Of a stretch of 64,000 nucleotides of DNA, positions 40,529 through 48,506 are shown in pieces. Positions within the stretch are counted from its first letter, which is position 1, and every line of letters starts with the position of its first letter. The DNA comes from Frondihabitans peucedani. GTDB taxonomy: Bacteria > Actinomycetota > Actinomycetes > Actinomycetales > Microbacteriaceae. Under the pieces are notes generated by a model. It did no database searches. It was not told the DNA's origin and was given only the letters and a program-made list of their open reading frames with translations. Where the stretch lies: the NCBI RefSeq assembly GCF_039537585.1, contig NZ_BAABAU010000004.1, forward strand, positions 434,001-498,000, given 5' to 3'. The translations under genes and the position numbers were made by a program.

Positions 40529-40816
40529 TCAGTCGGGGATGAGGGACGGGTCGATGACGAGGTCGCCGGTGGCCTGGATGGGGAACTGGTCGGTCGTGAG
40601 GATCCCGGCGACCATGACCAGCGCGATGAGGGCCGGGACGTTGCCGGCGTGCAGCTTCTGCTGCAGTCGCCCTACGTGGTAGCCGATCGTCGACGTGCTC
40701 AGCGAGAGGCGCTTCGCCACGGTGCTGTAGGTCTCGCCGGCGCCGATGCCCGCGAGGATCTCCGCCTGCTGCGCCGAGAGGACCACACCCTCCTGCACCG
40801 GCTTCTTCCGCGTCAT
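40529..40816 (-). CDS. LuxR-type helix-turn-helix protein, stand-alone
   Basis: The 95-residue protein is mostly a GerE/LuxR DNA-binding domain: L-S-A-Q-Q-A-E-I-L-A-G-I, then Y-S-T-V-A-K-R-L-S-L-S-T-S-T-I-G-Y-H-V and L-Q-Q-K-L. No receiver or ligand domain is attached, so it may act constitutively or through a partner. The extra C-terminal 25 residues are hydrophobic then acidic. Likely controls the downstream membrane protein gene or itself; targets are not visible. Confidence 0.78.
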   Translation of the reverse strand: MTRKKPVQEGVVLSAQQAEILAGIGAGETYSTVAKRLSLSTSTIGYHVGRLQQKLHAGNVPALIALVMVAGILTTDQFPIQATGDLVIDPSLIPD

Positions 40817-40995
40817 GATCCCCCGTTCCTCGGTGATTATGCACCTGGACGGGCCCCGGGAGCAGTCCCGCGACCGATCTGCCCCGGGATCCTGTGGGAT
40901 TTCCAGTGATCCGGGGCGTCCTGTCCGGAAACCGCACCGGCAGGATCGCGGGGCGGCCCGCGAGAGGGAGGGCGGACCCGCTCACCGCAGGAGAC

Positions 40996-41388
40996 TCAGG
41001 CGGGCCAGGCTCCCCGGCGATCCTGCGCGTCGCGCCAGATCGTCTCGGCCTGCTCCCGGTCGAGTCGCATGCCCCGGCTCATGAGGTCGTGGACGATGTC
41101 GCCCTTCGTCGCACCGCACCAGTCGGGACGCCGGCAGCTGCAGCGCTCGTCGTCGCCCGACACGAACTCGTCGGCGGGCTGCGGGCGGAGGCCGGGGTGC
41201 GGGGCCGCCTGCGGCGACTCGATCGCCTGCGCCTCGGGGGGCCTGGAGATCGCCTCGGTCACGGCGGCGCGGGCGACGCGGCGGTAGAAGAGGAGGCTCT
41301 CCTTGACCTGCATGCCGAGGGGCGTGCGGGAGGCGGCGCGGACCGTCCGGGCGGAGATCCTGGCCGCGGCGTCGAGTCGTTCTCCCAC
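40996..41388 (-). CDS. Hypothetical cytoplasmic protein with a Cys/His cluster
   Basis: The roughly 130-residue protein has no recognised family. It has an Arg/Ala-rich helical N-terminus, a Pro-rich linker and a compact segment E-R-C-S-C-R-R-P-D-W-C-G-A-T-K-G-D-I with three Cys that could bind metal, followed by R-L-D-R-E-Q-A-E-T-I-W. GTG at 41388 has AGAGGA at good distance; the ATG at 41394 overlaps that site. It stands alone between the LuxR-type gene and a divergent exported protein gene. Confidence 0.55.
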   Translation of the reverse strand: MGERLDAAARISARTVRAASRTPLGMQVKESLLFYRRVARAAVTEAISRPPEAQAIESPQAAPHPGLRPQPADEFVSGDDERCSCRRPDWCGATKGDIVHDLMSRGMRLDREQAETIWRDAQDRRGAWPA

Positions 41389-41549
41389 GGGCATTCCTCT
41401 CGATCGGTCGGTCCGTCAAGACTACGGACGCGGCGGGCGACCCGCCATGGGCGTCCGCCGAGAAACGACGCGGGCGCAGGATCGGGGAAACCGGGCCGGA
41501 TCCTGTCGGGGGCGTGTGCGGTCCCCTCGACCTGCACTAGCCTGCGGCC

Positions 41550-42188
41550 ATGCCGAACGCCGGACGACTCGTCGTCGCCGTCTCCACCGTCCTCGCCGTC
41601 GCCCTGGGAATCGGGTTCGTGGTGGTCACGACGAACCGCCCCGACATCCGAGTCGACGAGGGGGGCAGCTCGTGCATGGCCAGCACCGGCAGCGGCGACA
41701 CCGTCTTCGGGATGTACGTCATCAACGACGGCGATCAGCCGGCGACTCTCGACTCCATCGACGCCGGAACCGTCAACGACCTGTCGTCGGTCGGCTACAC
41801 AGCCCTGCCGGCGCGGGGGCTCCACGATGATGCAATCGGGGTCGGCACGGAGAGCTACCGCGACGTGGCCGACTGGTCGAAGCGCCGCGCGGTCGCCGGC
41901 GCGCCCGTCCCTGCGCACTCGAGCGTTCAGATCGTCATCTTCCCGCGGCTGGCCCGCGGCGCTCACTCCGGGAACGTCCGCGACTTCACGATCAGGATCA
42001 CGGCGGCAGGCGGCGTCCAGCACACGTTCTTCTCGGAGACGAACGACGGCTTCTATCCGGCGAGCGCCAAGAACATGCCCGACTGCGATCGCTGCGCGCG
42101 CCTCCGGCCCGGCGGGCACGTCAGGCTGTCGCCGCGGCCAGATCGCGGGCCCTCGCCTGCGGTACGCCCAGCACCAGGAGACTCGTGA
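41550..42188 (+). CDS. Hypothetical membrane-anchored or exported protein
   Basis: The 212-residue protein has an N-terminal hydrophobic helix (about 6-26, V-V-A-V-S-T-V-L-A-V-A-L) that acts as signal anchor, then a beta-rich extracytoplasmic domain (F-G-M-Y-V-I-N-D-G-D-Q-P-A-T-L and later V-R-D-F-T-I-R-I-T). The last part (from about residue 175, Pro/Arg-rich) overlaps the convergent TetR-type gene by 68 bp and may be non-conserved. Cys42 and two late Cys in P-D-C-D-R-C could form disulfides. Function unknown. Confidence 0.55.
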   Translation: MPNAGRLVVAVSTVLAVALGIGFVVVTTNRPDIRVDEGGSSCMASTGSGDTVFGMYVINDGDQPATLDSIDAGTVNDLSSVGYTALPARGLHDDAIGVGTESYRDVADWSKRRAVAGAPVPAHSSVQIVIFPRLARGAHSGNVRDFTIRITAAGGVQHTFFSETNDGFYPASAKNMPDCDRCARLRPGGHVRLSPRPDRGPSPAVRPAPGDS

Positions 42189-42720
42189 CGACCGCGGCGG
42201 CGACCCCCGCGCGGGCATCGTCGAGCCCGGCGTCCGCGACGCTGAACACGGACGAGAACGCGATCTGGCTGAGCACGCGGGAGGGCAGGTGCCGGGAGAA
42301 CGAGCCGTCGTCCTGGCCGCGCAGGACGAGAGCCGCGAGCGATGCGTCGACGGGTTCGAGCAGGGCGTGGATCTCGTGGCCGAACTCGCCACGACGGAGA
42401 GCGATCAGGACGCGATAGCGGTGGGCGAGAGGCCAGAGACGCGACACGAAGTCGGCCCAGGCGACGTCGGGTGATCCTGCTGAGGCGTCGACCTCTGCGA
42501 GCACCGCGGACATCTCGTCGACCGCCTGCCGAGCCAGAGTCCGGACGAGGTCGGCCCTCGTCGGGAAGTAGCCGTAGACCGTGCGGCGGACCACGGCGGC
42601 TGCGGCGGCGACCTCTGCCATGCCGGCGTCAGGATCGCGGCCCAGCGTCTCGAGGGCGACGTCGAGGATGCGGCGCCGGGTCTGCTCCATGGCCAGCGCC
42701 CGCGGCGAGAGGTCACTCAT
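42121..42720 (-). CDS. TetR/AcrR family regulator
   Basis: The 199-residue regulator has an N-terminal helix-turn-helix (T-R-R-R-I-L-D-V-A-L-E-T-L-G, then V-R-R-T-V-Y-G-Y-F-P-T-R-A-D-L) and a helical ligand domain. ATG at 42720. It is divergent from the epoxide hydrolase gene, and the 108-bp gap holds a perfect 15-bp palindrome plus further TGCAC/GTGCA repeats. It most likely represses the hydrolase and itself, with an epoxide or related hydrophobic molecule as inducer. Confidence 0.88.
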   Translation of the reverse strand: MSDLSPRALAMEQTRRRILDVALETLGRDPDAGMAEVAAAAAVVRRTVYGYFPTRADLVRTLARQAVDEMSAVLAEVDASAGSPDVAWADFVSRLWPLAHRYRVLIALRRGEFGHEIHALLEPVDASLAALVLRGQDDGSFSRHLPSRVLSQIAFSSVFSVADAGLDDARAGVAAAVVTSLLVLGVPQARARDLAAATA

Positions 42721-42767
42721 GAATCCATCATTGCACGTTCGTGTGCAGCGATGTAGGGTGCACAGCA

Positions 42768-42782
42768 GTGTGCAATGCACAC
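42768..42782. promoter_or_regulatory. Palindromic TetR-type operator GTGTGCAATGCACAC
   Basis: A perfect palindrome of 7-bp arms around one base, followed at once by an overlapping GCACAC-GA-GTGTGC. More TGCAC and GTGCA elements lie at 42732-42762. The cluster fills the divergent promoter region of the TetR-type regulator and epoxide hydrolase genes. Confidence 0.65.
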
Positions 42783-42828
42783 GAGTGTGCAGCAGAGTGC
42801 CGCACCAGGATGACGAGATGGAGACCCC

Positions 42829-43992
42829 GTGTCCCGAGACGAAGCACCCCACGACACTGCGATCCGCCCCTTCGCTGTCCACGTGCCCCAGTCGGAGATC
42901 GACGACCTCCGCGATCGCCTCGCCAACGTGCGGTGGCCGGATGCGGAGACCGTCGACGACTGGTCGCAGGGCGTCCGGGTCGACAGCGCCAGGTCCCTGG
43001 TCGACCACTGGCAGCATCACTACGACTGGCGTCGCTTCGAGAGCCGGGTCAACGGCCTGCCCCAGTTCACGGCGACGATCGACGGTCTCGACATCCACTT
43101 CGTCCACGTCCGGTCCGCGAACCCCGGCGCGATGCCCCTCCTCCTCACGCACGGCTGGCCCGGGTCGTTCATCGACTTCCTCGCGCTGATCGACCCGCTG
43201 ACCGACCCGGTCGCGCACGGCGGATCGGTCGAGGACTCGTTCGACGTCGTCATCCCGTCACTGCCCGGCTTCGGCTTCTCGGGCAAGCCGACGGAGACCG
43301 GATGGACCGTCCCGCGGGTCGCAGCCGCCTGGGCGGAGCTCATGGCTCGTCTCGGCTACGAGAGATGGACGGCCCACGGCGGCGACTGGGGAGCCGTCGT
43401 CACCACGGCCCTGGGCATCCTGCGACCGGAGGGCCTCGCCGGCATCCACCTGAGCTCGCAGTACGTCTTCCCGACGACCATCCCCGACGAGTTGTCGCCG
43501 GAGGAGGAGCACGCCGTCGCCACCCTCGCCCTCTACACGGGCTACCTCGGCGGGTCGAACCACCTCCAGGCCACGAAGCCGCAGACCGTCGGGTTCGCGC
43601 TGGCCGACTCCCCGGTCGGGCAGGCCGCGTGGATCTACGAGAAGTTCCAGTCGAAGAGCGACAACGACGGGCGAGCCGAGGACGCCCTCGCCATAGACGA
43701 AATCCTCGACACCATCTCGCTGTACTGGTTCACGAACAGTGCGGCCTCCTCGGCCCGCATCTACTGGGAGAACAGCTCCGGGGGCCTCGCGGGCCCTCGC
43801 CTGTCACTGCCGGTGGCGGTCACGGTGTTCCCGAAGGACATCCCCCTTCCGCCGCGTTCGTGGATCGAGGACGCCTACAGCGACCTGATCCACTACGGCG
43901 AAGCGGAGCGGGGCGGCCACTTCGGGGCGTTGGAGCAGCCCGGGTTCCTGGTCCGGGAGCTCCGGGACGGGCTCCGGACCCTGCGCCGCTGA
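42829..43992 (+). CDS. Epoxide hydrolase (alpha/beta fold, EHN domain)
   Basis: The 387-residue protein has the N-terminal epoxide hydrolase domain (F-A-V-H-V-P-Q-S-E-I-D-D-L, R-L-A-N-V-R-W-P-D) and an alpha/beta hydrolase core. The oxyanion motif is H-G-W-P-G, the nucleophile lies in G-G-D-W-G-A, and the catalytic His in G-G-H-F-G-A-L-E-Q-P. It converts epoxides to diols in the cytosol. GTG at 42829 follows GATGGAGACCCC. Control by the divergent TetR-type protein is likely. Confidence 0.9.
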   Translation: MSRDEAPHDTAIRPFAVHVPQSEIDDLRDRLANVRWPDAETVDDWSQGVRVDSARSLVDHWQHHYDWRRFESRVNGLPQFTATIDGLDIHFVHVRSANPGAMPLLLTHGWPGSFIDFLALIDPLTDPVAHGGSVEDSFDVVIPSLPGFGFSGKPTETGWTVPRVAAAWAELMARLGYERWTAHGGDWGAVVTTALGILRPEGLAGIHLSSQYVFPTTIPDELSPEEEHAVATLALYTGYLGGSNHLQATKPQTVGFALADSPVGQAAWIYEKFQSKSDNDGRAEDALAIDEILDTISLYWFTNSAASSARIYWENSSGGLAGPRLSLPVAVTVFPKDIPLPPRSWIEDAYSDLIHYGEAERGGHFGALEQPGFLVRELRDGLRTLRR

Positions 43993-44038
43993 CGGCCGTC
44001 GACAGCCGCGGTCGCCGCCGACGGCCACCGTCACCCGG

Positions 44039-44872
44039 CTACCCGCAGAACTCGTACGGCGGCTTCGGGTTCGCGCCGACCCAGACCAAGCCGACCCGCG
44101 TTCCGCTGCCGTCGAACTGGAAGGTGATCGAGTTCGCACCCGCCTTGACGCTCCAGAGGCTGAAGACCTCCGAGCTCGGGTCGGGGCCGTACGTCCCGAT
44201 CCTGGTGAGCTGCGGATAGTCGGCCTTGAGCTGCTCGAGCGTCGTCCCGATGCCTGCTCCGGTCGAAGTCGTCGGCGACGTCTTCAGGTAAGCAGGATCG
44301 GACGGGGCGACGAGCCCGAGAGACACCCCCGACACGACCCCGCCCTCCTTCACGACGATGAGCGTGATCGAGCCCTTCCGGTCCCAGAACGAGGCGTCCG
44401 GATTCGGGCAGTTCTCGTTGCCCGTCGTGTACGCCGACGTCAGGTCGTCCACCTCGCCGTCGTAGGGGGCACCGAGCGCGACCGGCCCGACCTCCGTCGA
44501 GGAGATCGTCCAGGTGGCGGGGTCGTCGAGCGTGAAGACCTTCGACGGCGTCGGGGTCGGCGTCGGCTCGGGAGCCGGGGCGGCGCTCGACGGCGACGGC
44601 TGCGGTGCGGGAGCCTGGACCACAGGGCTCGGGGCGGGCGTGTCCGTGGCGACCGGGGCCGGGGCCGAGAAGAGGTCCTTGGGGACGAGACCCGCGGCGT
44701 ACGCACCGCTCGCGGTCCCGGCAGCGAGGAGGACGACCAGCCCGACCACGGGCCACGCGTGCCGGCGGCGGACCGGGCGAGGACGCACCTCGTCCGCGCG
44801 CTCCAGGACGGACTGCTTCATGTCGACGAGCATCCGCTGGAGATCGTCTCCGGTGGGAGGTTCAGTGTTCAT
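44039..44872 (-). CDS. Probable anti-sigma factor/sensor membrane protein
   Basis: The 277-residue protein has a short cytoplasmic N-terminus (about 1-38, helical, acidic then Arg-rich), one transmembrane helix (about 40-62), a Pro/Ala/Ser/Thr linker of about 45 residues and an extracytoplasmic beta domain ending near Y-E-F-C-G. The layout and the 11-bp overlap with the upstream ECF sigma gene suggest it binds that sigma factor and releases it on an external signal. No zinc-binding H-x-x-x-C-x-x-C anti-sigma motif is visible, so the role rests on context. Confidence 0.6.
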   Translation of the reverse strand: MNTEPPTGDDLQRMLVDMKQSVLERADEVRPRPVRRRHAWPVVGLVVLLAAGTASGAYAAGLVPKDLFSAPAPVATDTPAPSPVVQAPAPQPSPSSAAPAPEPTPTPTPSKVFTLDDPATWTISSTEVGPVALGAPYDGEVDDLTSAYTTGNENCPNPDASFWDRKGSITLIVVKEGGVVSGVSLGLVAPSDPAYLKTSPTTSTGAGIGTTLEQLKADYPQLTRIGTYGPDPSSEVFSLWSVKAGANSITFQFDGSGTRVGLVWVGANPKPPYEFCG

Positions 44873-45407
44873 CGTGCATCACAGCCTTCTTCAGTCGGGC
44901 ACGCGAGCGGGAGACCCGCTTGGTGACGGCGCCGGCGCTCAGGCCGAGCAGCGCGGCGGCCTCCGAGTAGGAGTGCCCCTCGAGGAGGCAGAGTTCGCAG
45001 ATCCTGCGATCCAGGGGCGCGAGAGCGTCGATCTCGTCGCGGACCCAGCGGAGGCGCTCACGGGCGTCCTCCTCCTGGGGAGGAGCCGCGAGGTCGTCGG
45101 GAAGCGGATCGCCCTGGGTGCGCAGCTGGCGGCGCAGCAGGTTCCGCGAGTGATTCCGGCAGACCACGAGCAGCCACGGCAGAAGCGAGCCCGTGGGCAG
45201 CTCGATCGAGGCGGCCTTCTGCCACAGCGTGAGCAGGGTGTCCTGGACGAGCTCCTCCACGTCCATCCTGCTCGGCGCGACGGCCCAGGCGTACCGCGTC
45301 AGAGTCGGCGCGAACCGGTCGAACGCGGCGGCGAGCGCGGCGCGGTCTCCGATCGCCAGGCGCGTCAGCAGCGCGTGGTCGTCGTCGGTGTCTTCGGAAT
45401 CGGTCAT
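44862..45407 (-). CDS. ECF RNA polymerase sigma factor
   Basis: The 181-residue sigma factor shows region 2 (A-F-D-R-F-A-P-T-L-T-R-Y-A-W, V-E-E-L-V-Q-D-T-L-L-T-L-W) and region 4 (D-R-R-I-C-E-L-C-L-L-E-G-H-S-Y-S-E-A-A-A-L-L, then A-V-T-K-R-V-S-R-S-R-A-R-L). It directs polymerase to a small regulon, usually including its own operon. ATG at 45407 follows a GAAGGGGGAACG ribosome site. The overlapping downstream gene is the probable membrane anti-sigma. Confidence 0.92.
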   Translation of the reverse strand: MTDSEDTDDDHALLTRLAIGDRAALAAAFDRFAPTLTRYAWAVAPSRMDVEELVQDTLLTLWQKAASIELPTGSLLPWLLVVCRNHSRNLLRRQLRTQGDPLPDDLAAPPQEEDARERLRWVRDEIDALAPLDRRICELCLLEGHSYSEAAALLGLSAGAVTKRVSRSRARLKKAVMHDEH

Positions 45408-45514
45408 CGTTCCCCCTTCACTAGAGGAGTGTCGGGAAACTGGCGATCCTGACGCGTCCAATCGCTTTTCTTCGGGGACGGATGTCGAGGCCGGGTCGGA
45501 TGGGTTACGCGGGC

Positions 45515-47218
45515 TCAGGCGGAAGCAGCAGCAGCGAGCCCGGCAGCGACACCGACGAGCGCGAGGTCCGAGCCGCGCGGCCCGACGAGGCAGAGGCCGA
45601 CCGGGCCGCCGGGCACCCGCAGCAGTGGCGCCGACACCGCGGGGTAGCCCCCGATGCCCGCGATGCAGGTGAGCCCGAGCGTCCTGGAGCGCAGGGCGTC
45701 GAACTCCGCGGGCGTGGCCGAGAGCGACGGGGCCGCCGACGAGGCGCTGGGGAGCAGCAGGATCCTGCCGTCCAGCATCCGGTCGAGGTGATCGCGCTGC
45801 ACGGCGAGCTCGTTCCGCGCCTGGGCCTCCCGGTCGGGGTCGATGCTGCGTCCGAACGCGAACCTCGCCTCGACGTCGGGCGCGAGGGCTCCGGGGTGCG
45901 CGGTGATCCACTCGCCGTGCGACCGCCACGCCTCGGCAGCCTGCAGCACGCGGAACAGCTCGTAGAGGTGCGCGAGGTCGCCGAGCGCGATCGACTCCGG
46001 CGGGCGCAGGGCGCCGACGGCCGCGAGCTGGTCGAGCCGGTCGCGGAACGCCGCGGCGACGTCGGCCGAGACGGACGCGACGACGCCCGGGTCGAGGACG
46101 ATCGACGGGGCGACGTCGTGCTGCAGCGGCGACGACGTGGCGGCCGGGCCGCTGAGGGTCGCGGCGGCGACGCGGGCCAGCAGGTCGGCGTCGCGGGTGA
46201 GCCAGCCGACCGTGTCGAAGGAGGGCGCGAGCGGCAGGAGGTCGGTCCGGCGCACGGCGCCGTGCGAGGTGCGGAGGCCCCAGAGGCCCTGGTACGAGGC
46301 CGGGACCCGGATCGAGCCGCCGGTGTCGGTGCCGAGGCCGATGCTGGCGTGACCGAGGGCGACCGCCGACGCGGGGCCGCTGGTCGAGCCGCCGGAGATC
46401 GCCCCGGGGACGGCCCCGTTGGGCGGCGTGCCGTAGGCGGAGTTCCGGCCGGCGATGCTGAAGGCGAACTCGTCGGTCTGCGCGATGCCGAGCACGGAGG
46501 CGCCCGCGTCGAGGAGGGCCTGCACGGCCGGGGCGTGGAACTCCTGGTCGGACTGCTCCTCGAGGTAGGCCGGGACCCCGGCGCCGACCCGGACCCCGGA
46601 GACGGCGAAGAGGTCTTTGACCGCGACGGTCTCGCCGAGGAGCGGCGCTGTCTCGCGGACCGCATCAGGATCGTCGTCGGGCGACACCTCGACCGTCGTG
46701 GCGACGAGCGGCGCCCCGACGACGCGCCAGATCCGCGTGTCGAAGATCGGGGCCGGAGCCTGCACCTGCGCCGACGCGATCCGCCAGACGCCGTAGACGT
46801 CGCCGTCGCCGGCCGTGCGGCGCCAGAGCTGGGTCACGACACCGCGGCCGCCGCCGACGGGCGCGTTCACCGACACGATCAGAGCGGTCGCAGGATCGAC
46901 GACCCTCACGTGGAGCTGCTCGATCCGTCTCGCGGGCGCGGACTTCCGCCGCCCACGGAACGCCGTGATGGCCTCGTGCCCGACGAGCAGGCCGGCTCCG
47001 TCGGCGCGGAGCGTCAGGTGGCCGGGCTCGAACGCGTCGGCGAGCGCCTCCTGGTCGTTGTCGGCGAGGGCCCGCTCGTAGGCGTCGAACGCCTCCAGCA
47101 GCCGCTCGGGCAGGTCGCCCTCCACCGTCGTCACGCGGTCCGTCGTCACGCGGTCCGTCGTCACGCGGTCCGTCGTCCCGCGTCCGTCTGTCTCCGGCCC
47201 TCGCACAGCCTCACTCAT
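45515..47218 (-). CDS. AtzH-like/amidase-signature fusion protein
   Basis: The 567-residue protein joins an N-terminal DUF3225/AtzH-like domain (about 35-160; F-D-A-Y-E-R-A-L-A-D-N-D, G-H-E-A-I-T-A-F-R-G-R-R) to an amidase-signature domain. The catalytic Ser-cisSer-Lys set is visible in V-A-V-K-D-L-F, S-G-G-S-T-S-G and G-T-D-T-G-G-S-I-R-V-P. In cyanurate degradation AtzH and AtzE act together; the fusion suggests an allophanate- or biuret-like substrate. ATG at 47218 is taken; GTG at 47227 is possible. It overlaps the formamidase gene. D-R-V-T-T repeats near the N-terminus come from 15-bp DNA repeats. Confidence 0.83.
   Translation of the reverse strand: MSEAVRGPETDGRGTTDRVTTDRVTTDRVTTVEGDLPERLLEAFDAYERALADNDQEALADAFEPGHLTLRADGAGLLVGHEAITAFRGRRKSAPARRIEQLHVRVVDPATALIVSVNAPVGGGRGVVTQLWRRTAGDGDVYGVWRIASAQVQAPAPIFDTRIWRVVGAPLVATTVEVSPDDDPDAVRETAPLLGETVAVKDLFAVSGVRVGAGVPAYLEEQSDQEFHAPAVQALLDAGASVLGIAQTDEFAFSIAGRNSAYGTPPNGAVPGAISGGSTSGPASAVALGHASIGLGTDTGGSIRVPASYQGLWGLRTSHGAVRRTDLLPLAPSFDTVGWLTRDADLLARVAAATLSGPAATSSPLQHDVAPSIVLDPGVVASVSADVAAAFRDRLDQLAAVGALRPPESIALGDLAHLYELFRVLQAAEAWRSHGEWITAHPGALAPDVEARFAFGRSIDPDREAQARNELAVQRDHLDRMLDGRILLLPSASSAAPSLSATPAEFDALRSRTLGLTCIAGIGGYPAVSAPLLRVPGGPVGLCLVGPRGSDLALVGVAAGLAAAASA
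47126..47170. repeat. Three perfect 15-bp tandem repeats inside the amidase gene
   Basis: CGTCGTCACGCGGTC occurs three times in a row plus a partial copy, encoding D-R-V-T-T repeated in frame in the leader of the AtzH-like/amidase fusion. Changes in copy number would keep the frame. Confidence 0.85.
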
Positions 47219-48314
47219 CGAAGTCACTCACCCGGATGCGCGCGTGGACGCCCTTCACGAGGTCGACCACCTGCGAGATGTCGAAGTCGGTCGCGGCCGA
47301 CAGGTACGCGTAGCCGAGGCTCTCCTCCATGCCGAAGCGGGCCTCGAGGAGGTCGAGCGCGGCGCGGACGCACTTCTGCACGGCGACGTCGAGGTCTTCG
47401 TCGAGCCCGGTCGGGACGAGGTAGTCGGCCGTCTCCGCGAGCGGGCCACTGATCTCTCCGAACAGGGCCCTGGCATCCTGCCGCTTCACGAGGTCGAAGC
47501 GGATGGTCGCGCGGAGCGACGCCTCCATCGCCGTGAGAGCGACCTCCCCGTCGCCCTGCGCGAAGTGCGGGTCGCCGACGTACGCCAGAGCGCCCGGCAC
47601 CTGGACCGGCAGATGGAGCGAGGTCCCGGCCACCAGGAGGTTGATGTCGATGTTGCCGCCGTGGGAGCCGGGCGGCACCGAGTGCGGCCGCTCGGGGCCC
47701 GCGACGGCGACGCCCATGATGCCGAGGAACGGCCGCAGCGGGAAGCTGACCGAGACCGGCCCGCCGGGCGTCCGCGGCAGACGGCCGACGAGCCCTCCGC
47801 CCGACGGGTCGTCCTCGACGCTCGCGAAGACGCTGACGCTCAGCCCGAGCTCGCCGCGCGGCAGCTCTCCGGCGAGCGCACCCCTCCCGTGGCGGTTCGA
47901 GATGACCCCGTACGGCACCCGGGGCGTCGCCTCGAGGACGGTCATGGTGAGGACGTCGCCGGGCTCGGCTCCGCGGACGGCGATCGGCCCGGTGACGCCG
48001 TGAGGGCCGTCGACGGCAGGATCGCGGCGCCCCTCCGAGGCCGCGATCGCGACGGCGTCGTCGAGCACGGCCTCTGCCGGGACCCCGTGCCGCGCGAAGT
48101 AGGCGACCGGGTCGCGCCCCTGGTCGTCGAGGATCCCCTCGTGGCTGACCGTGTCGATCGTGACGACGTCGCCCGGGTCGATGGTCAGGACGGCCCGGTC
48201 GGTCTCGCAGGGCAGCCAGCCCCAGAGCGTGTTGGCCTCGCTCGCGGGCAGGTAGAGAGGAGCCGGGATGGGGCCGCTCCCCGGCTGCAGGACGGTTCCC
48301 GTCTCGAGGATCAT
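47211..48314 (-). CDS. Acetamidase/formamidase family protein
   Basis: The 367-residue protein belongs to the FmdA_AmdA family: W-G-W-L-P near the start, G-P-I-A-V-R-G-A-E-P-G-D-V-L, the H-G-G-N-I-D glycine-rich metal or active-site loop and G-D-P-H-F-A-Q-G-D-G-E-V. It releases ammonia from formamide or short amides in the cytoplasm. ATG at 48314. A GlnR-like box pair lies 23-38 bp upstream, and the amidase fusion gene overlaps its stop, making a two-gene nitrogen-scavenging operon. Confidence 0.9.
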   Translation of the reverse strand: MILETGTVLQPGSGPIPAPLYLPASEANTLWGWLPCETDRAVLTIDPGDVVTIDTVSHEGILDDQGRDPVAYFARHGVPAEAVLDDAVAIAASEGRRDPAVDGPHGVTGPIAVRGAEPGDVLTMTVLEATPRVPYGVISNRHGRGALAGELPRGELGLSVSVFASVEDDPSGGGLVGRLPRTPGGPVSVSFPLRPFLGIMGVAVAGPERPHSVPPGSHGGNIDINLLVAGTSLHLPVQVPGALAYVGDPHFAQGDGEVALTAMEASLRATIRFDLVKRQDARALFGEISGPLAETADYLVPTGLDEDLDVAVQKCVRAALDLLEARFGMEESLGYAYLSAATDFDISQVVDLVKGVHARIRVSDFDE

Positions 48315-48336
48315 GACGCCACCCTAGCGACGCCGC

Positions 48337-48352
48337 GTTTCGGGCTCGTGTC
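48337..48352 (-). promoter_or_regulatory. Candidate GlnR box pair upstream of formamidase
   Basis: Minus strand: GACAC, six bases, GAAAC (4 of 5 and 5 of 5 matches), at the same distance from the start codon (23 bp) as the aminotransferase site at 38700. The sequence CGTTTCGGGCTCGT is shared exactly with the allantoinase promoter region. Confidence 0.5.
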
Positions 48353-48506
48353 TGGACGACGGCTCGCGAGACGCCCTCGATCCGCTGAATCCATGGCGGC
48401 TCGAGACCGGCGCGTGACGATTCCGCACCGGGATGCGTCTGGTCGGAGAGGGCCGCTCTGCGAAGCCCCTCGGACACCCGGCAGAAAAGAACGGCAGACT
48501 CCACAC

